A DNA stretch of 64,000 nt from Mycobacterium sp. E3251 (GTDB taxonomy: Bacteria > Actinomycetota > Actinomycetes > Mycobacteriales > Mycobacteriaceae): the NCBI RefSeq assembly GCF_001666835.1, contig NZ_LZJF01000015.1, forward strand, positions 40,106 through 104,105. The letters are read 5' to 3'. Each line of letters starts with the position of its first letter. Within the stretch, counting starts at the first letter, position 1. The notes under the pieces are model-generated. The model was not told the origin of the DNA. It was given only the letters and a program-made list of their open reading frames with translations, and did not search any database. A program made the translations under genes and the position numbers. Positions 8,322 through 16,879 of the stretch are shown piece by piece.

Positions 8322-9758
8322 TCAGGATGCGGTGGCGTACTGCAGCACGGGTTCCGACGAATCGACGTGGCTGCCGCTGATGATCCTCAGCCGGTTCGGA
8401 CGCACCTCGTAGACCACGCCGTCGACCGGATTGGTGACGTCGAACCCATCCCCCACCCGCTCGGCGTTCGACAGTTCGATGTGCGCGCCGTCGCGGATGC
8501 GCTCACCACGGTAGTAGTAACTGCCGCTGAGGTTTTGGCACACGACGACCAGCGACTTGGCGGTGCGCAGCACGGCGGCGGGTGGGTTCCCCGGGTCGCA
8601 GCGGGCCGTCTCGCCGACGAACCCCAACCCATCGGCGCCCTTTACCGGGGCTGAGAGCGTCGGCGTCTTCGGCGGCGGGGCACTCGACGGAGCGGGCGAT
8701 GGCGCCTGAGCGGTCCGCGGCGGCGGCGAACCACCGCTCATCAACGCCGATACCAGCGCCACGATCAGCCCGGCGACCACCAAGACCACCGCAGCCCCGA
8801 TCCCTACCAGCGGCGCCCGGCCACCCAATAAAGGCCGACGCTGTACCGGCGGCGAAGGCTCAACGGGCGGATACGGGCTGAAGCCGGTGTCGTCCGGGTT
8901 CGGATAGACCGCCTCAAACGGCCGGGTGCCAAGGGGCCCAGCGCCAACGCCGGCAGCGACTGGCTCGTACGCCGCGTTCACCGCCTCGCTGGCCGCCCGG
9001 GTCAGTTCACCGGCGGAAGCGAACCGCGCCTCACGCTGTTTCGCCATGCCGCGGGCGATCACGTCGTCGAAGGCCCGGCCGACGCCGCGGCGCATGATGC
9101 TGGGTCGCGGCGCCGGTGACAACATGTGCGCGCTCTCCAACTCGGCCGGGTCCGTGGCCTCGAACGGCGGATGCCCGCTGAGGCACTCGTAGAGCAGGCA
9201 GGCCAGCGAGTACACGTCGGTCTGCGGTCCCACCCGGCCGGTGGTGAACCGCTCGGGCGCCATGTACACGCGCGAAGGGTCAACATGCCCGATGCCGAAG
9301 TCGACGAGGCTCGCGAAGTGATCGGGGGTCAGCAGCACGTGTTCCGGCCGGACACCCAGGTGCACCAGTCCGGCGGCGTGCGCGGCGTCCAGCGCCCGCG
9401 CCACCTGCGCGACGATCGACGCGGCCCGTGGCGGTTCCAGCGGGCCCCGCTCGCGCAGCAGGTCCTTCAGGCTGCCGCCCTCGACCAGGTGCATGTCGAC
9501 GAAGGAAACCCCGTTGATCGAGCCGAAGTCATGCACCTTGATGACGTGGGGCTCCTGCAACCGCGACGCGATCCCGCACTCCCGCCGAAAGCGTTGCTGG
9601 AAGCCGGGTTCCGCGGCCATCTCGGCAGGCAGCAGCTTGACCGCGACCGTCCGGTCCCTAACCGTGTCGTGCGCCCGATAGACCTCGCCCGTCGCCCCCG
9701 CGCCGATCAGCGATCGCAGCTCGTAGGGACCGAGCCGGGTGCCGAGCCGCGAGGTCAA
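8322..9758 (-). CDS. membrane Ser/Thr protein kinase homologue, likely pseudokinase
   Basis: This protein has 478 residues: an N-terminal kinase-like domain (1-270), a linker, one transmembrane helix at about 318-339, and a Pro-rich stalk leading to an extracellular domain. The ATP Lys41 (VAVK) and Glu60 are present, as is DFG at 153-155. The catalytic loop reads HLGVRPEH at 133-140, however, so the HRD Asp is Gly, the Lys is Arg and the Asn is His. Phosphotransfer should be lost or very weak. The extracellular domain may bind a ligand, with the intracellular part acting as a scaffold. A truncated copy of its 3' end lies 1.8 kb away, beyond the nuclease insert. Confidence 0.85.
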   Translation of the reverse strand: MTSRLGTRLGPYELRSLIGAGATGEVYRAHDTVRDRTVAVKLLPAEMAAEPGFQQRFRRECGIASRLQEPHVIKVHDFGSINGVSFVDMHLVEGGSLKDLLRERGPLEPPRAASIVAQVARALDAAHAAGLVHLGVRPEHVLLTPDHFASLVDFGIGHVDPSRVYMAPERFTTGRVGPQTDVYSLACLLYECLSGHPPFEATDPAELESAHMLSPAPRPSIMRRGVGRAFDDVIARGMAKQREARFASAGELTRAASEAVNAAYEPVAAGVGAGPLGTRPFEAVYPNPDDTGFSPYPPVEPSPPVQRRPLLGGRAPLVGIGAAVVLVVAGLIVALVSALMSGGSPPPRTAQAPSPAPSSAPPPKTPTLSAPVKGADGLGFVGETARCDPGNPPAAVLRTAKSLVVVCQNLSGSYYYRGERIRDGAHIELSNAERVGDGFDVTNPVDGVVYEVRPNRLRIISGSHVDSSEPVLQYATAS

Positions 9759-9836
9759 TGGGCAGTCCTTCCGCGAGGTCGTAAGAGTCCAGCCGTTCGG
9801 GTTCCCGCATTGGGCGCCGACCTAACGTGCGGCGGC

Positions 9837-10184
9837 TCACGCGTGCGGCGGCACCGGACACCAGAATAGGCCGCAGTTGAAGTTGGGCGGGCCCGCCGGC
9901 GCCCGCGGAGTGGCGTTGATCGGGCCACTCGGCCACCCGTAGACGGCGCCGGTGTCGGCGTCGACGACGCCGCGGTAGTCGTAGTAATAGAGGTGGCACA
10001 CGCCCATGTTCCAGCTGATGAAGTTGTCCGGGACACGCTCGCCCGGGCACCACTTGCCGCAGGTGTGCCCGGCCGGGCAGTTCCCGCCGACGTGGCCGTA
10101 CGGGTCGGCCTGCGCGACGCCCGCGGCCAGCCCCGCGCCGATGCCGGCGGTCAGCAGCGCGCCGGCGATCCACTTCTTGTTCAT
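9837..10184 (-). CDS. small secreted Cys-containing protein
   Basis: The 115-residue product begins at the ATG at 10184. MNKKWIAGALLTAGIGAG and the end of the core at VAQA/DPYG form a clear Sec signal peptide with cleavage after about residue 26. The mature part has six Cys (for example CPAGHTCGKWCPG) and many aromatic residues, suggesting a small disulfide-bonded exported protein. From memory, similar short exported proteins are common in mycobacteria and lack known function. The frame is open upstream of the chosen start, but only this start yields a signal peptide. Confidence 0.75.
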   Translation of the reverse strand: MNKKWIAGALLTAGIGAGLAAGVAQADPYGHVGGNCPAGHTCGKWCPGERVPDNFISWNMGVCHLYYYDYRGVVDADTGAVYGWPSGPINATPRAPAGPPNFNCGLFWCPVPPHA

Positions 10185-10294
10185 GCCGCAAGCACACAAC
10201 GGGCGGGCGGCTACCGATCCCATGTCGACGTCAGCCGCCGTGGTGGCTGACGCGGGGGCGCCGGCTGCGGAGGCTGCGCTCAACGGTCGAACTA

Positions 10295-10699
10295 CTACCC
10301 ATGGGGCAGCGACTCGGCCAATCGTTCGCCTTCGGGTGTCAATTGGAGCCAGATCGCCAGATCCCACAGCTCGGGTTCGTCGTAGTGGCCGACGAAAAGA
10401 TCGCGGAGACGATCCATGGCGGCATCGATCGAGAGGTCCCAGGACACCACTCGTTCATCGGAAGCGCCGAGTATGTCGCCGATCTTCATAAGACCGTCGT
10501 CGAGCAGGGATCGAATCGTGCGCAGCACCACTTCCTGCTCCGCAGCCACAGTGTCGGCGAGTTGTTCGCGTCTCATGACCGATGTGACGTGCGCCATGGG
10601 TAGGCAGTTTCCGACGGCATCGAACAACAACCGCCTACGCAAACGATCCTGTGCGCTGCGCTCGGCCTCGTCGTGACCGCGATCATCGGGTTGTGTCAT
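10295..10699 (-). CDS. probable immunity protein of T7SS toxin cassette
   Basis: This encodes 134 residues from an ATG with GGAGA upstream. It is an acidic, helical, soluble protein with no signal peptide and no domain I can name. It lies immediately downstream of a toxin-like WXG gene (42 bp gap) on the same strand, the usual place for the immunity gene of a polymorphic toxin. The role as immunity protein is inferred from position and size only. An alternative is an unrelated regulator, since the N-terminal half could be a winged helix. Confidence 0.55.
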   Translation of the reverse strand: MTQPDDRGHDEAERSAQDRLRRRLLFDAVGNCLPMAHVTSVMRREQLADTVAAEQEVVLRTIRSLLDDGLMKIGDILGASDERVVSWDLSIDAAMDRLRDLFVGHYDEPELWDLAIWLQLTPEGERLAESLPHG

Positions 10700-10741
10700 G
10701 TTGTCTCCATTGTCGCAGCTGGTAGTCGCTGGCTTCGGCCG

Positions 10742-11962
10742 TCATTCGCGTGGGCCTTCGAATTCTTCGGGGATCTCGCCTAGCAACGGCCACTTGTGGT
10801 CCAAGGTGTGAGGGATATGGATGGGGTGAGGTCCTGTAGCGGGCGAATTAGGCGGCAGCCCGCCGAAACCGGGCATTGCTCCGGCGCCCTCCGGGGCGCC
10901 GGGGGCGGGTTTAACAGGCGGCGCCGCTTCGGCGGGCGCACGGACCGGTGTCTGCGGGGTGACAGCAGGTTCCTCGACCGCTGACGGGCCTGCCGGCCGC
11001 GGAGCAGCAGCTGCCGGAATTTCCGGTACGCCCCCTCGCGGGTTGATGTGGACTTTGGTGTAGCCGCCTTGATCGCGTATGTCGATGTCTAAAGCAGGTT
11101 TTCCGTTGGACTCCGCATTCCAACGTTGCCCTATCGTCGTGCCGTCGGGTAGCCGGTAGCGGGTTCCTTTGCTGGCGTCACCGTAGCCATTCGGAATCTC
11201 CACGCCGTGCTGTTTGGCCCACTTCCACAGATTCTGAAGGTCCTCTGCTGAGCGCACTTCTCTGACGAACGGTTGGTTCCCGACCGGGAGTCTGTCGAGT
11301 ACCCCACGGATATCGTCACCGCTGGGGCTGCCGGCAGGCTCGGGATTCGGTTCGCCGTTGCCACCGTCTTGTTTCCACACGCGATCGACGGCGTAGATAT
11401 GGCCATTGCGGGCTGGCGGAGGGGCGATTGGGGCGCGAGGTTGTGGGAACGTGTCGCGGATTCCGGCCACGGCGGCGGTAATTTTGCTGGCAACTTGCTG
11501 ATCCACGCCAACCAATTGCGTGGCGCTTTGACGGATTTCGCCGGCGAAGGCTTGTGCTGCGGCGTGCCGAGCGGCCCGCTCCGCGGCTGACCCGCCACCC
11601 ATGCGGTCGGTGACCGAAAGGTCCTCGCCCACTTCGAATCCCGCTGAACGAGCGTCATCTACCGCGTAGCGAACTCGGGATCGGGCCGCATACAGATCCG
11701 ACGCCCCGCTGCGAGCGACCTGAGTTGCCGCCTGTAGCTGGTCGACTGCTGCGCTCGTGGCTTGTAGGTCGGCATGCGTCGCGCTACGTAAGGTGTCGGC
11801 GGCTTCGCCGCGCCAATCGACCGAGGCGCCGTCTCGCCAGACCTGGTGGACCACCCCATAGCTATGCTCGCTAACGGCCTCCCAGTGAGCGGCCGCCTCG
11901 ATGAGATGGTCGGTGGGCCAGGCTAACAGCGCCGACAGATTAAGCGCCCCTCCAACGGCCAT
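10742..11962 (-). CDS. WXG-type ESX-secreted polymorphic toxin candidate
   Basis: The product has 406 residues. The N-terminal 150 residues are helical with a W-R-G turn at 50-52 (VDWRGEAADTL), as in WXG100/LXG-type substrates of type VII secretion. A linker follows, then a compact domain at about 238-310 (LQNLWKWAKQ, YRLPDGTTIGQRW, KPALDIDI, KVHINP) that resembles nuclease-type toxin modules at the ends of polymorphic toxins. A Pro/Ala-rich tail with repeated His-Ile-Pro ends the protein. The start lies 2 bp after the stop of the EspC-like gene, so they are co-transcribed. Toxin activity is inferred; no catalytic residue can be assigned with certainty. Confidence 0.68.
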   Translation of the reverse strand: MAVGGALNLSALLAWPTDHLIEAAAHWEAVSEHSYGVVHQVWRDGASVDWRGEAADTLRSATHADLQATSAAVDQLQAATQVARSGASDLYAARSRVRYAVDDARSAGFEVGEDLSVTDRMGGGSAAERAARHAAAQAFAGEIRQSATQLVGVDQQVASKITAAVAGIRDTFPQPRAPIAPPPARNGHIYAVDRVWKQDGGNGEPNPEPAGSPSGDDIRGVLDRLPVGNQPFVREVRSAEDLQNLWKWAKQHGVEIPNGYGDASKGTRYRLPDGTTIGQRWNAESNGKPALDIDIRDQGGYTKVHINPRGGVPEIPAAAAPRPAGPSAVEEPAVTPQTPVRAPAEAAPPVKPAPGAPEGAGAMPGFGGLPPNSPATGPHPIHIPHTLDHKWPLLGEIPEEFEGPRE

Positions 11963-11964
11963 GG

Positions 11965-12252
11965 CTACACGCTGGTCACCAAGGGAGCTACCGCAGCAAA
12001 GTCGGTGGCAGATTCAGCTTCGTTGGCGACGTAGCGCGTATCGGCTTGACCGACGCCGATAGCGCGTGCACGCACCTGCGCGGCCAGCCCCGCGGTGAAC
12101 GCCCCGACTTCAACGTGTGCACAGTCGACGGCAGCCGCGCTCGGCTGGCACGACAAACCCAGCCCCGTCGGCGCGGTCGTGGCGTCTAGGCCGCCCACCA
12201 ATACACCCCAGCGGGCCGCCATAGCCCTGACCGCACCGCTGTCCACATGCAT
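11965..12252 (-). CDS. EspC/WXG100-like small ESX-associated protein
   Basis: The product has 95 residues from the ATG at 12252. It starts MHVDSGAVRAMAARWGVL, typical of short mycobacterial ESX-associated helical hairpin proteins, and has an acidic helical C-terminal half. The frame is open to 12405, but the extra 51 residues do not look like this family. It is first in a unit with the WXG-toxin gene (2 bp gap) and is likely its secretion partner or chaperone. No core ESX machinery is in the window, so export would rely on a system encoded elsewhere. Confidence 0.62.
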   Translation of the reverse strand: MHVDSGAVRAMAARWGVLVGGLDATTAPTGLGLSCQPSAAAVDCAHVEVGAFTAGLAAQVRARAIGVGQADTRYVANEAESATDFAAVAPLVTSV

Positions 12253-12419
12253 CGTTTGCCGCACAAATGCGAGCGTAGGTTGCACCTCACGCGCCTGCCA
12301 GTCACTCAGATGCCCTTGGCACCCGGCGAAAACCAACCCACCCACACGTCGCGGGTGGCCCGGTGTGGGATGAAGAGTCAGAACGTTCCACAACTCTTTT
12401 CGCAACGCATGTTTTCAAA

Positions 12420-13571
12420 TCAGCCGCCGTGGCCTTTGTGCTTAGGGCCCCCGTGACCCGGCGGACCCGGTGGCGGTGGCGCCGGCTCCGGGGTGCTGCT
12501 GGGTGTGGTGGTGGCGGTGGTCGTCGGGGGTGGCGTCGGCGTGGTGGTGGTCGTGGTCGGCGTCGGCGGTGGCGATGAGAACGGCGGATCGATGGCCAAC
12601 AGCAGGAGCGCCAACAGGAACGCGGCAGCGATGGCCGCGATCCACCATTTGCGCCGGGGAGTGTCCGGCTCCAGTGGCGCGGCCGCGGGTGTGTAGGTCA
12701 GCACGGCGGGCGGAGGCGCCTCCATCACCCGCGTGCCGGTGGGCATCGCTGACGGGGCCGCGCCGGCCAGCGCGGCTCGCATCGCGCCGGCTTGGTCGAA
12801 CCGCCATGCCGGGTCGCGCGCCATCGCACGTTCGATCGCCGCCGCGAGGACCGGTGGCACGTCGGGGCGCAGCGCGGCCAGCGGCGGCGGCGAGGTGTTC
12901 AGGATCGCGTGTGCCAGAGCGCCCAGGTCCTCCTGCGGGAACGGCCGCCGCCCGGTCAGCGCCTCGTAGCCCACCACGCCGACGGCGTACAGGTCATCGG
13001 CCACCGTGCCCGGCTTGGACGTCAGCCGCTCCGGACTCAGATACGCCATGCTGCCGACGACTTCGCCGGCCCTGGTGTAGGCGGCGCCGGACGTCTTGGC
13101 AATGCCGAAATCGGCGAGCTTGGGCTCGCCGGCCGCGGTGAACAGGATATTGCCCGGCTTGACGTCGCGGTGCAGGATGCCGGCGCTATGCGCCTCGGCA
13201 AGGGCGTCGAGAACACCGTCGAGAACGACGTGCACGAACGCCGGTGGCAGCGGCCCGCGCGCGATGTGGTCGGCCAGCGACACCCCCGGCAGTCGCTCCA
13301 TGACGATGAACGGCAACCCCTGGTGCTCGCCGACATCGTGGACCACCACCACGTGCCGACCGGTCAGCCGCGCGGCCGCGCGCGCCTCCATGTCGAACCG
13401 CAACCGGCTGTCCGGCCGGTCGGCCACCCCGGGATAGAGCAGCTTGACGGCGACGGGCCGGTTCAGCTTCCGGTCCCATGCCTCACGCACTTCGGCCATC
13501 GCACCGCGGCCCAGGACGCCGCGCAGTTCGTACCGACCGTCGCCAAGGAGCCCACCCGGCACCAGAGGCAC
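12420..13571 (-). CDS. membrane Ser/Thr protein kinase (Pkn family)
   Basis: This 383-residue kinase has all key motifs: glycine loop LGRGAMAEV, Lys43, catalytic loop HRDVKPGN at 134-141, DFG at 154-156, and an activation segment ending in SPE. One transmembrane helix lies near 297-318. The outer part is a short Thr/Pro-rich tail with a His/Gly/Lys-rich end and no folded sensor domain, which may be O-mannosylated. It is an active kinase by sequence, in contrast to the homologue at 8322-9758. I cannot match it with confidence to a named M. tuberculosis Pkn protein. Confidence 0.9.
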   Translation of the reverse strand: MPLVPGGLLGDGRYELRGVLGRGAMAEVREAWDRKLNRPVAVKLLYPGVADRPDSRLRFDMEARAAARLTGRHVVVVHDVGEHQGLPFIVMERLPGVSLADHIARGPLPPAFVHVVLDGVLDALAEAHSAGILHRDVKPGNILFTAAGEPKLADFGIAKTSGAAYTRAGEVVGSMAYLSPERLTSKPGTVADDLYAVGVVGYEALTGRRPFPQEDLGALAHAILNTSPPPLAALRPDVPPVLAAAIERAMARDPAWRFDQAGAMRAALAGAAPSAMPTGTRVMEAPPPAVLTYTPAAAPLEPDTPRRKWWIAAIAAAFLLALLLLAIDPPFSSPPPTPTTTTTTPTPPPTTTATTTPSSTPEPAPPPPGPPGHGGPKHKGHGG

Positions 13572-13703
13572 TCCATTACTGCCCTGGCCGCGGTGAGACT
13601 GGGTTCCTTGGAGGTCCGTGTCGATCTCCTGTCGGAAAGCTGACTCCCTGCTGGTTCCGAATAACCACCCAGTCCGAAATCGAAACCCCCTACTCGACAG
13701 GCG

Positions 13704-15527
13704 TTAAACAGCGGCTGTCTGCGGCGGCTTTTGGACCGCCCCCGCATATTCGCCGACGAAGCCGTTCCCCAACCACCACCTGGGCTCGGTGTGCTCGAAG
13801 ATTTCCTCGCCGAGTGCGCGATCGCGCACCGACCTCTTGACCGGGAACGGATTCATCCCCGTCTTGTATTCGACCCCGACCATGGCGGGGGCGGCCGGTC
13901 GGCCCCGCCTGGGTAACAGCTCGAAACCGGCGTCCTGCAGCATGCTGTTCAGCTCGGCGGGGCGAGGGAATCGGCGAAAGTCGTGGTTCGGCTTGTGCAG
14001 GCCGAACACGAACAGCGGCCCGATCGTGACGAAACACAGCCAGGTGCACAGGTTGCGATCGGGTGCGACATAGAACATCCGACCGCCCGGCTTCAGCGCG
14101 CGGAACACGCTGTCCATCAGGCCGCGGTGCTCGGTGCAGTGGTCGAGGACCCCGTGCAGGTAGACCAGGTCGAATCGATTGGCCCCCAACACCTCCGGGT
14201 TACGCGCGTCTCCGACGACGAAGGTCGCCTTATCAGCGAGGCGCTTGCGGGCCGCGTCGATCGACTTGTAGTCGACGTCGATGCCGACGATGTCCCAGTC
14301 GCCCAACTCCGGATATCGTTCGAGCAATCCCGCGATCGCCCCGCCGCCGCCGCAGCCGACCACGGCCATCGTCGGGCGCTGGCCGTCCGTGGTGGGAAGG
14401 TAGTCGTTCAGGAAGTCCCATGCCGCGTAGTCGATTTCGCCGACAAGGTCGGCGGTGAAGCGCCACTGTTCGCTGACCTCTGCGTTGGAGAAGTAGCGGA
14501 CGCCGCGCTCGATCGTGCCGTTGCTGATCCGCATCAGCACGCGATCGATGATCGAATAGTGGTATTCCGGTTCGCCCGCCGCGTCGTTGGCTCGTTCCCG
14601 ATCGAGGAACTCGAAGTAGCTCCGCTCTTCTGGTTCGATGGGCGGTTCCCACTTTTCGGCCTTGCCGAGCACCCGCTCCCGAATCCACGAATCGATCACG
14701 CGGCTGTAGACACCGGTGTCGAACAACATCAGCTGGTGGCCCCCACCGGGCATCACGAAAAAGTCTTTGGTGCCGCCGATCCGCTCGAAGCAGGCCCGGC
14801 AGTGCTCGACGCCGACGATCTCGTCGTGCTCGCCGCAGGCGATCAACACGGGTTTCGTGTTGGCGGCGGCCGGTTTTGACGGCACATAGTTGAACACCGA
14901 GTGATAGCTCTTGAACCCATACGACCAGACGTACAGCGGGTCCTTCTTCTTGACGCCCAGCAGTCCGGGGTCTTCTTGGTAAGCGGCCTTGAAGTCGATG
15001 AACCGCCGCAGCGGGACGCGCAGCCGATCGCCGACCTTCTCCGCCGCGTATTGCGCGACCCGCGACCGGATGAGCCTGATCGGCAGGCTCATCGGTGTCT
15101 CGTGGTTCAACAGAATGTTCATGCACACTCCGGCCGCCACGGCCGGGCACGCGTCGAGCGCGTGGAATGCGACCTCCCCGCCCTGGCTGGCGCCGTGCAC
15201 GACGACGGGCAAAGACGTGCGTCGTGCCGCGTAATCGGTGACCGCCCGGGTGTCTTCGAGGAAGTCTTCGAAACTGAACACACCCGGCTCACCTTCGGTG
15301 CGGCCGTGCCCGGTCAGATCGAACGAATAGACCGCCGCGCGGTAGTGGCGGCGCATGTGCTCGGCGAACGCATCGTAGCTCTCGCTGTTGCCGGCGGTGC
15401 CGTGCACCAACACCAAAACGTAGTCGGCATTCTCGTTGTCGTAGCGGCGCACGAAGATTCGCCTACCGCCGGATCCGGTCACCGCGTCTTCGACCATCGG
15501 CGGCACTGCCTGAATGGTGGTGTCCAT
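13704..15527 (-). CDS. alpha/beta hydrolase - SAM methyltransferase fusion
   Basis: The 607-residue protein starts at the ATG at 15527, which overlaps the stop of the TetR gene (ATGA). The N-terminal 300 residues are a monoglyceride-lipase-like hydrolase with HGTAG, the nucleophile elbow G-A-S-Q-G (Ser114), an Asp in GEHDEIVG and a His in GGGHQLML. The C-terminal half is a class I methyltransferase with the SAM-binding motif VVGCGGGGAIAG, followed by acidic VGIDVDY. The two activities may act in sequence on one lipid substrate. Bifunctional proteins of this order exist in mycobacteria, but no substrate is known to me. Regulation by the upstream TetR is likely. Confidence 0.85.
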   Translation of the reverse strand: MDTTIQAVPPMVEDAVTGSGGRRIFVRRYDNENADYVLVLVHGTAGNSESYDAFAEHMRRHYRAAVYSFDLTGHGRTEGEPGVFSFEDFLEDTRAVTDYAARRTSLPVVVHGASQGGEVAFHALDACPAVAAGVCMNILLNHETPMSLPIRLIRSRVAQYAAEKVGDRLRVPLRRFIDFKAAYQEDPGLLGVKKKDPLYVWSYGFKSYHSVFNYVPSKPAAANTKPVLIACGEHDEIVGVEHCRACFERIGGTKDFFVMPGGGHQLMLFDTGVYSRVIDSWIRERVLGKAEKWEPPIEPEERSYFEFLDRERANDAAGEPEYHYSIIDRVLMRISNGTIERGVRYFSNAEVSEQWRFTADLVGEIDYAAWDFLNDYLPTTDGQRPTMAVVGCGGGGAIAGLLERYPELGDWDIVGIDVDYKSIDAARKRLADKATFVVGDARNPEVLGANRFDLVYLHGVLDHCTEHRGLMDSVFRALKPGGRMFYVAPDRNLCTWLCFVTIGPLFVFGLHKPNHDFRRFPRPAELNSMLQDAGFELLPRRGRPAAPAMVGVEYKTGMNPFPVKRSVRDRALGEEIFEHTEPRWWLGNGFVGEYAGAVQKPPQTAAV

Positions 15528-16150
15528 CAGCTCGTTGAATCCAATCTCTCGGTGAAGCGGGCGGCGATCATCTCGGCGAAGGCGTCGAAGTCGGCGCGGA
15601 AGCCCGAAGTCTCGCCGATGAACGGGCGCTGCATCGCCATGCCCAGCAGCACGATTTCGCACAGACGCACCGCCTCGTCGATCAAGTGCTGCGGCGCCGC
15701 GTCGCCGGCGATGGTGCGCAGCAGCTCGGCCAGCTGCCGTCGCTGGGTATCGCGATAGTCGACATAGGCGGTCCGCAGAAACTCGTTGTGGTTGGCCGCC
15801 GCGGCGAACTCGACCATGAACGTGACCGCGTCGATGTCGTCTATGAACAGCGTGTACAGCAGACCGGCCGCCTCAGCCAGGCGATCACGCACCGACGTCG
15901 CCTGCGACAGCCGCGCCGCCGCCGCGGCGAACATGTTCCTGGCCATGTCGTCGATGGCCGCCTGGAAGAGCTTTTCCTTGGTCTCGAAGTGGTAATGCAG
16001 CAGCGTCTGCGAAACGCCGGCCTTCGTCGAGATCAGCTTCATCGAGGACTTCTCATAGCCGTACGCGCAGAAGCACCGCATCGTCGTGCGCAGGATGCGC
16101 TGCCGGGTGTCACCGGCAGTGTCCCCAGTCTTCGGAATCGTTTCGGTCAA
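15527..16150 (-). CDS. TetR-family regulator of the fusion enzyme operon
   Basis: The 207-residue protein has an N-terminal helix-turn-helix (ILRTTMRCFCAYGYEKSSM, then AGVSQTLLHYHFETKEKLF) typical of TetR, and a helical ligand-binding domain. It is translationally coupled to the hydrolase-methyltransferase gene by a 4-bp overlap. A strong dyad stands 35-56 bp upstream of its start, between it and the divergent deacetylase gene, so self-repression and control of the operon are expected. Confidence 0.9.
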   Translation of the reverse strand: MTETIPKTGDTAGDTRQRILRTTMRCFCAYGYEKSSMKLISTKAGVSQTLLHYHFETKEKLFQAAIDDMARNMFAAAAARLSQATSVRDRLAEAAGLLYTLFIDDIDAVTFMVEFAAAANHNEFLRTAYVDYRDTQRRQLAELLRTIAGDAAPQHLIDEAVRLCEIVLLGMAMQRPFIGETSGFRADFDAFAEMIAARFTERLDSTS

Positions 16151-16184
16151 CTTCGACTCGTCTCGTTGCTTCCGAATAAGGTAC

Positions 16185-16206
16185 TGCCTGATCGATCAGT
16201 CAGGCA
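16185..16206. promoter_or_regulatory. TetR operator dyad
   Basis: TGCCTGA at 16185-16191 and TCAGGCA at 16200-16206 form a perfect inverted repeat with an 8-base spacer. The centre is itself palindromic (CTGATCGATCAG, 16188-16199). It sits in the 80-bp gap between the divergent TetR gene (start 16150) and the deacetylase gene (start 16231), so it could control both directions. Confidence 0.7.
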
Positions 16207-16230
16207 AGACCGGCGCGATAGGCTTTCAGC

Positions 16231-16875
16231 GTGAAGATCACGTTGACCTTCGACAACGGCCCGACCCCCGGTGTCACGGATCAGGTTCTCGATGCCCTCG
16301 CTCAGCGTCAGATGTCCGGCATATTCTTCGTCGTCGGTGAGAGGGTCTCCTCACCCGAAGGGCGTCGGCTGATCGAGCGCGCCGTCACCGAGGGCCACCG
16401 GATCGGCAATCACTCCTTCACCCACGGCCGGCCCCTCGGCGAGCTCTCCCCTACGGAGACCATTCACGAAATCAGCAGCACACAAACGCTTTTGGACGAA
16501 TTTGACGATGCCGATCGCTACTTCAGGCCGTGGGGAACCGAGGGCGTACTCGAACGGCGCTGCCTGAATCAGACGGCGGTCGACCACCTCATCGCGGAGA
16601 AGTGCACCTGCGTCCTATGGAACAGCGTCCCGCGTGACTGGGCCGACCCCAGCGGATGGGTCGACCGGGCGCTCGCCGATACCCGCAACCAGGAGCACAC
16701 CGTGGTCGTCCTGCACGACCTGCCCACCGGCGCGATGGAGCGACTACCGAGATTCCTCGATGAGCTCACCGACTCCGGCGTCGAGGTCACCACCGACCTG
16801 CCCGACGACTGTGTGCCGATCGTCCGCGGTCGGCTGCGAACACCGCTCGATCACCTCACTCCGGCGATAAGGTAG
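16231..16875 (+). CDS. NodB-type polysaccharide deacetylase homologue
   Basis: The product has 214 residues from a GTG. Motif 1 reads TFDNGPTP instead of TFDDGP, motif 2 is HSFTH (His61, His65), motif 3 is FRPW (99-101), and a late LHD is present. The first Asp (catalytic base) is kept, but the second, a metal ligand in this family, is Asn, so metal use or activity may differ. There is no signal peptide, which is unusual for a cell-wall deacetylase and suggests a cytoplasmic substrate. It is divergent from a TetR gene and only 4 bp before the FAD oxidase gene, so the two may be co-transcribed. Confidence 0.8.
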   Translation: MKITLTFDNGPTPGVTDQVLDALAQRQMSGIFFVVGERVSSPEGRRLIERAVTEGHRIGNHSFTHGRPLGELSPTETIHEISSTQTLLDEFDDADRYFRPWGTEGVLERRCLNQTAVDHLIAEKCTCVLWNSVPRDWADPSGWVDRALADTRNQEHTVVVLHDLPTGAMERLPRFLDELTDSGVEVTTDLPDDCVPIVRGRLRTPLDHLTPAIR

Positions 16876-16879
16876 CGAC

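Noticed and set aside
12430..12570. Thr/Pro codon-rich tract considered as a DNA repeat
   Set aside because: It is the coding sequence of the kinase tail, and the repetition is explained by the amino-acid composition.
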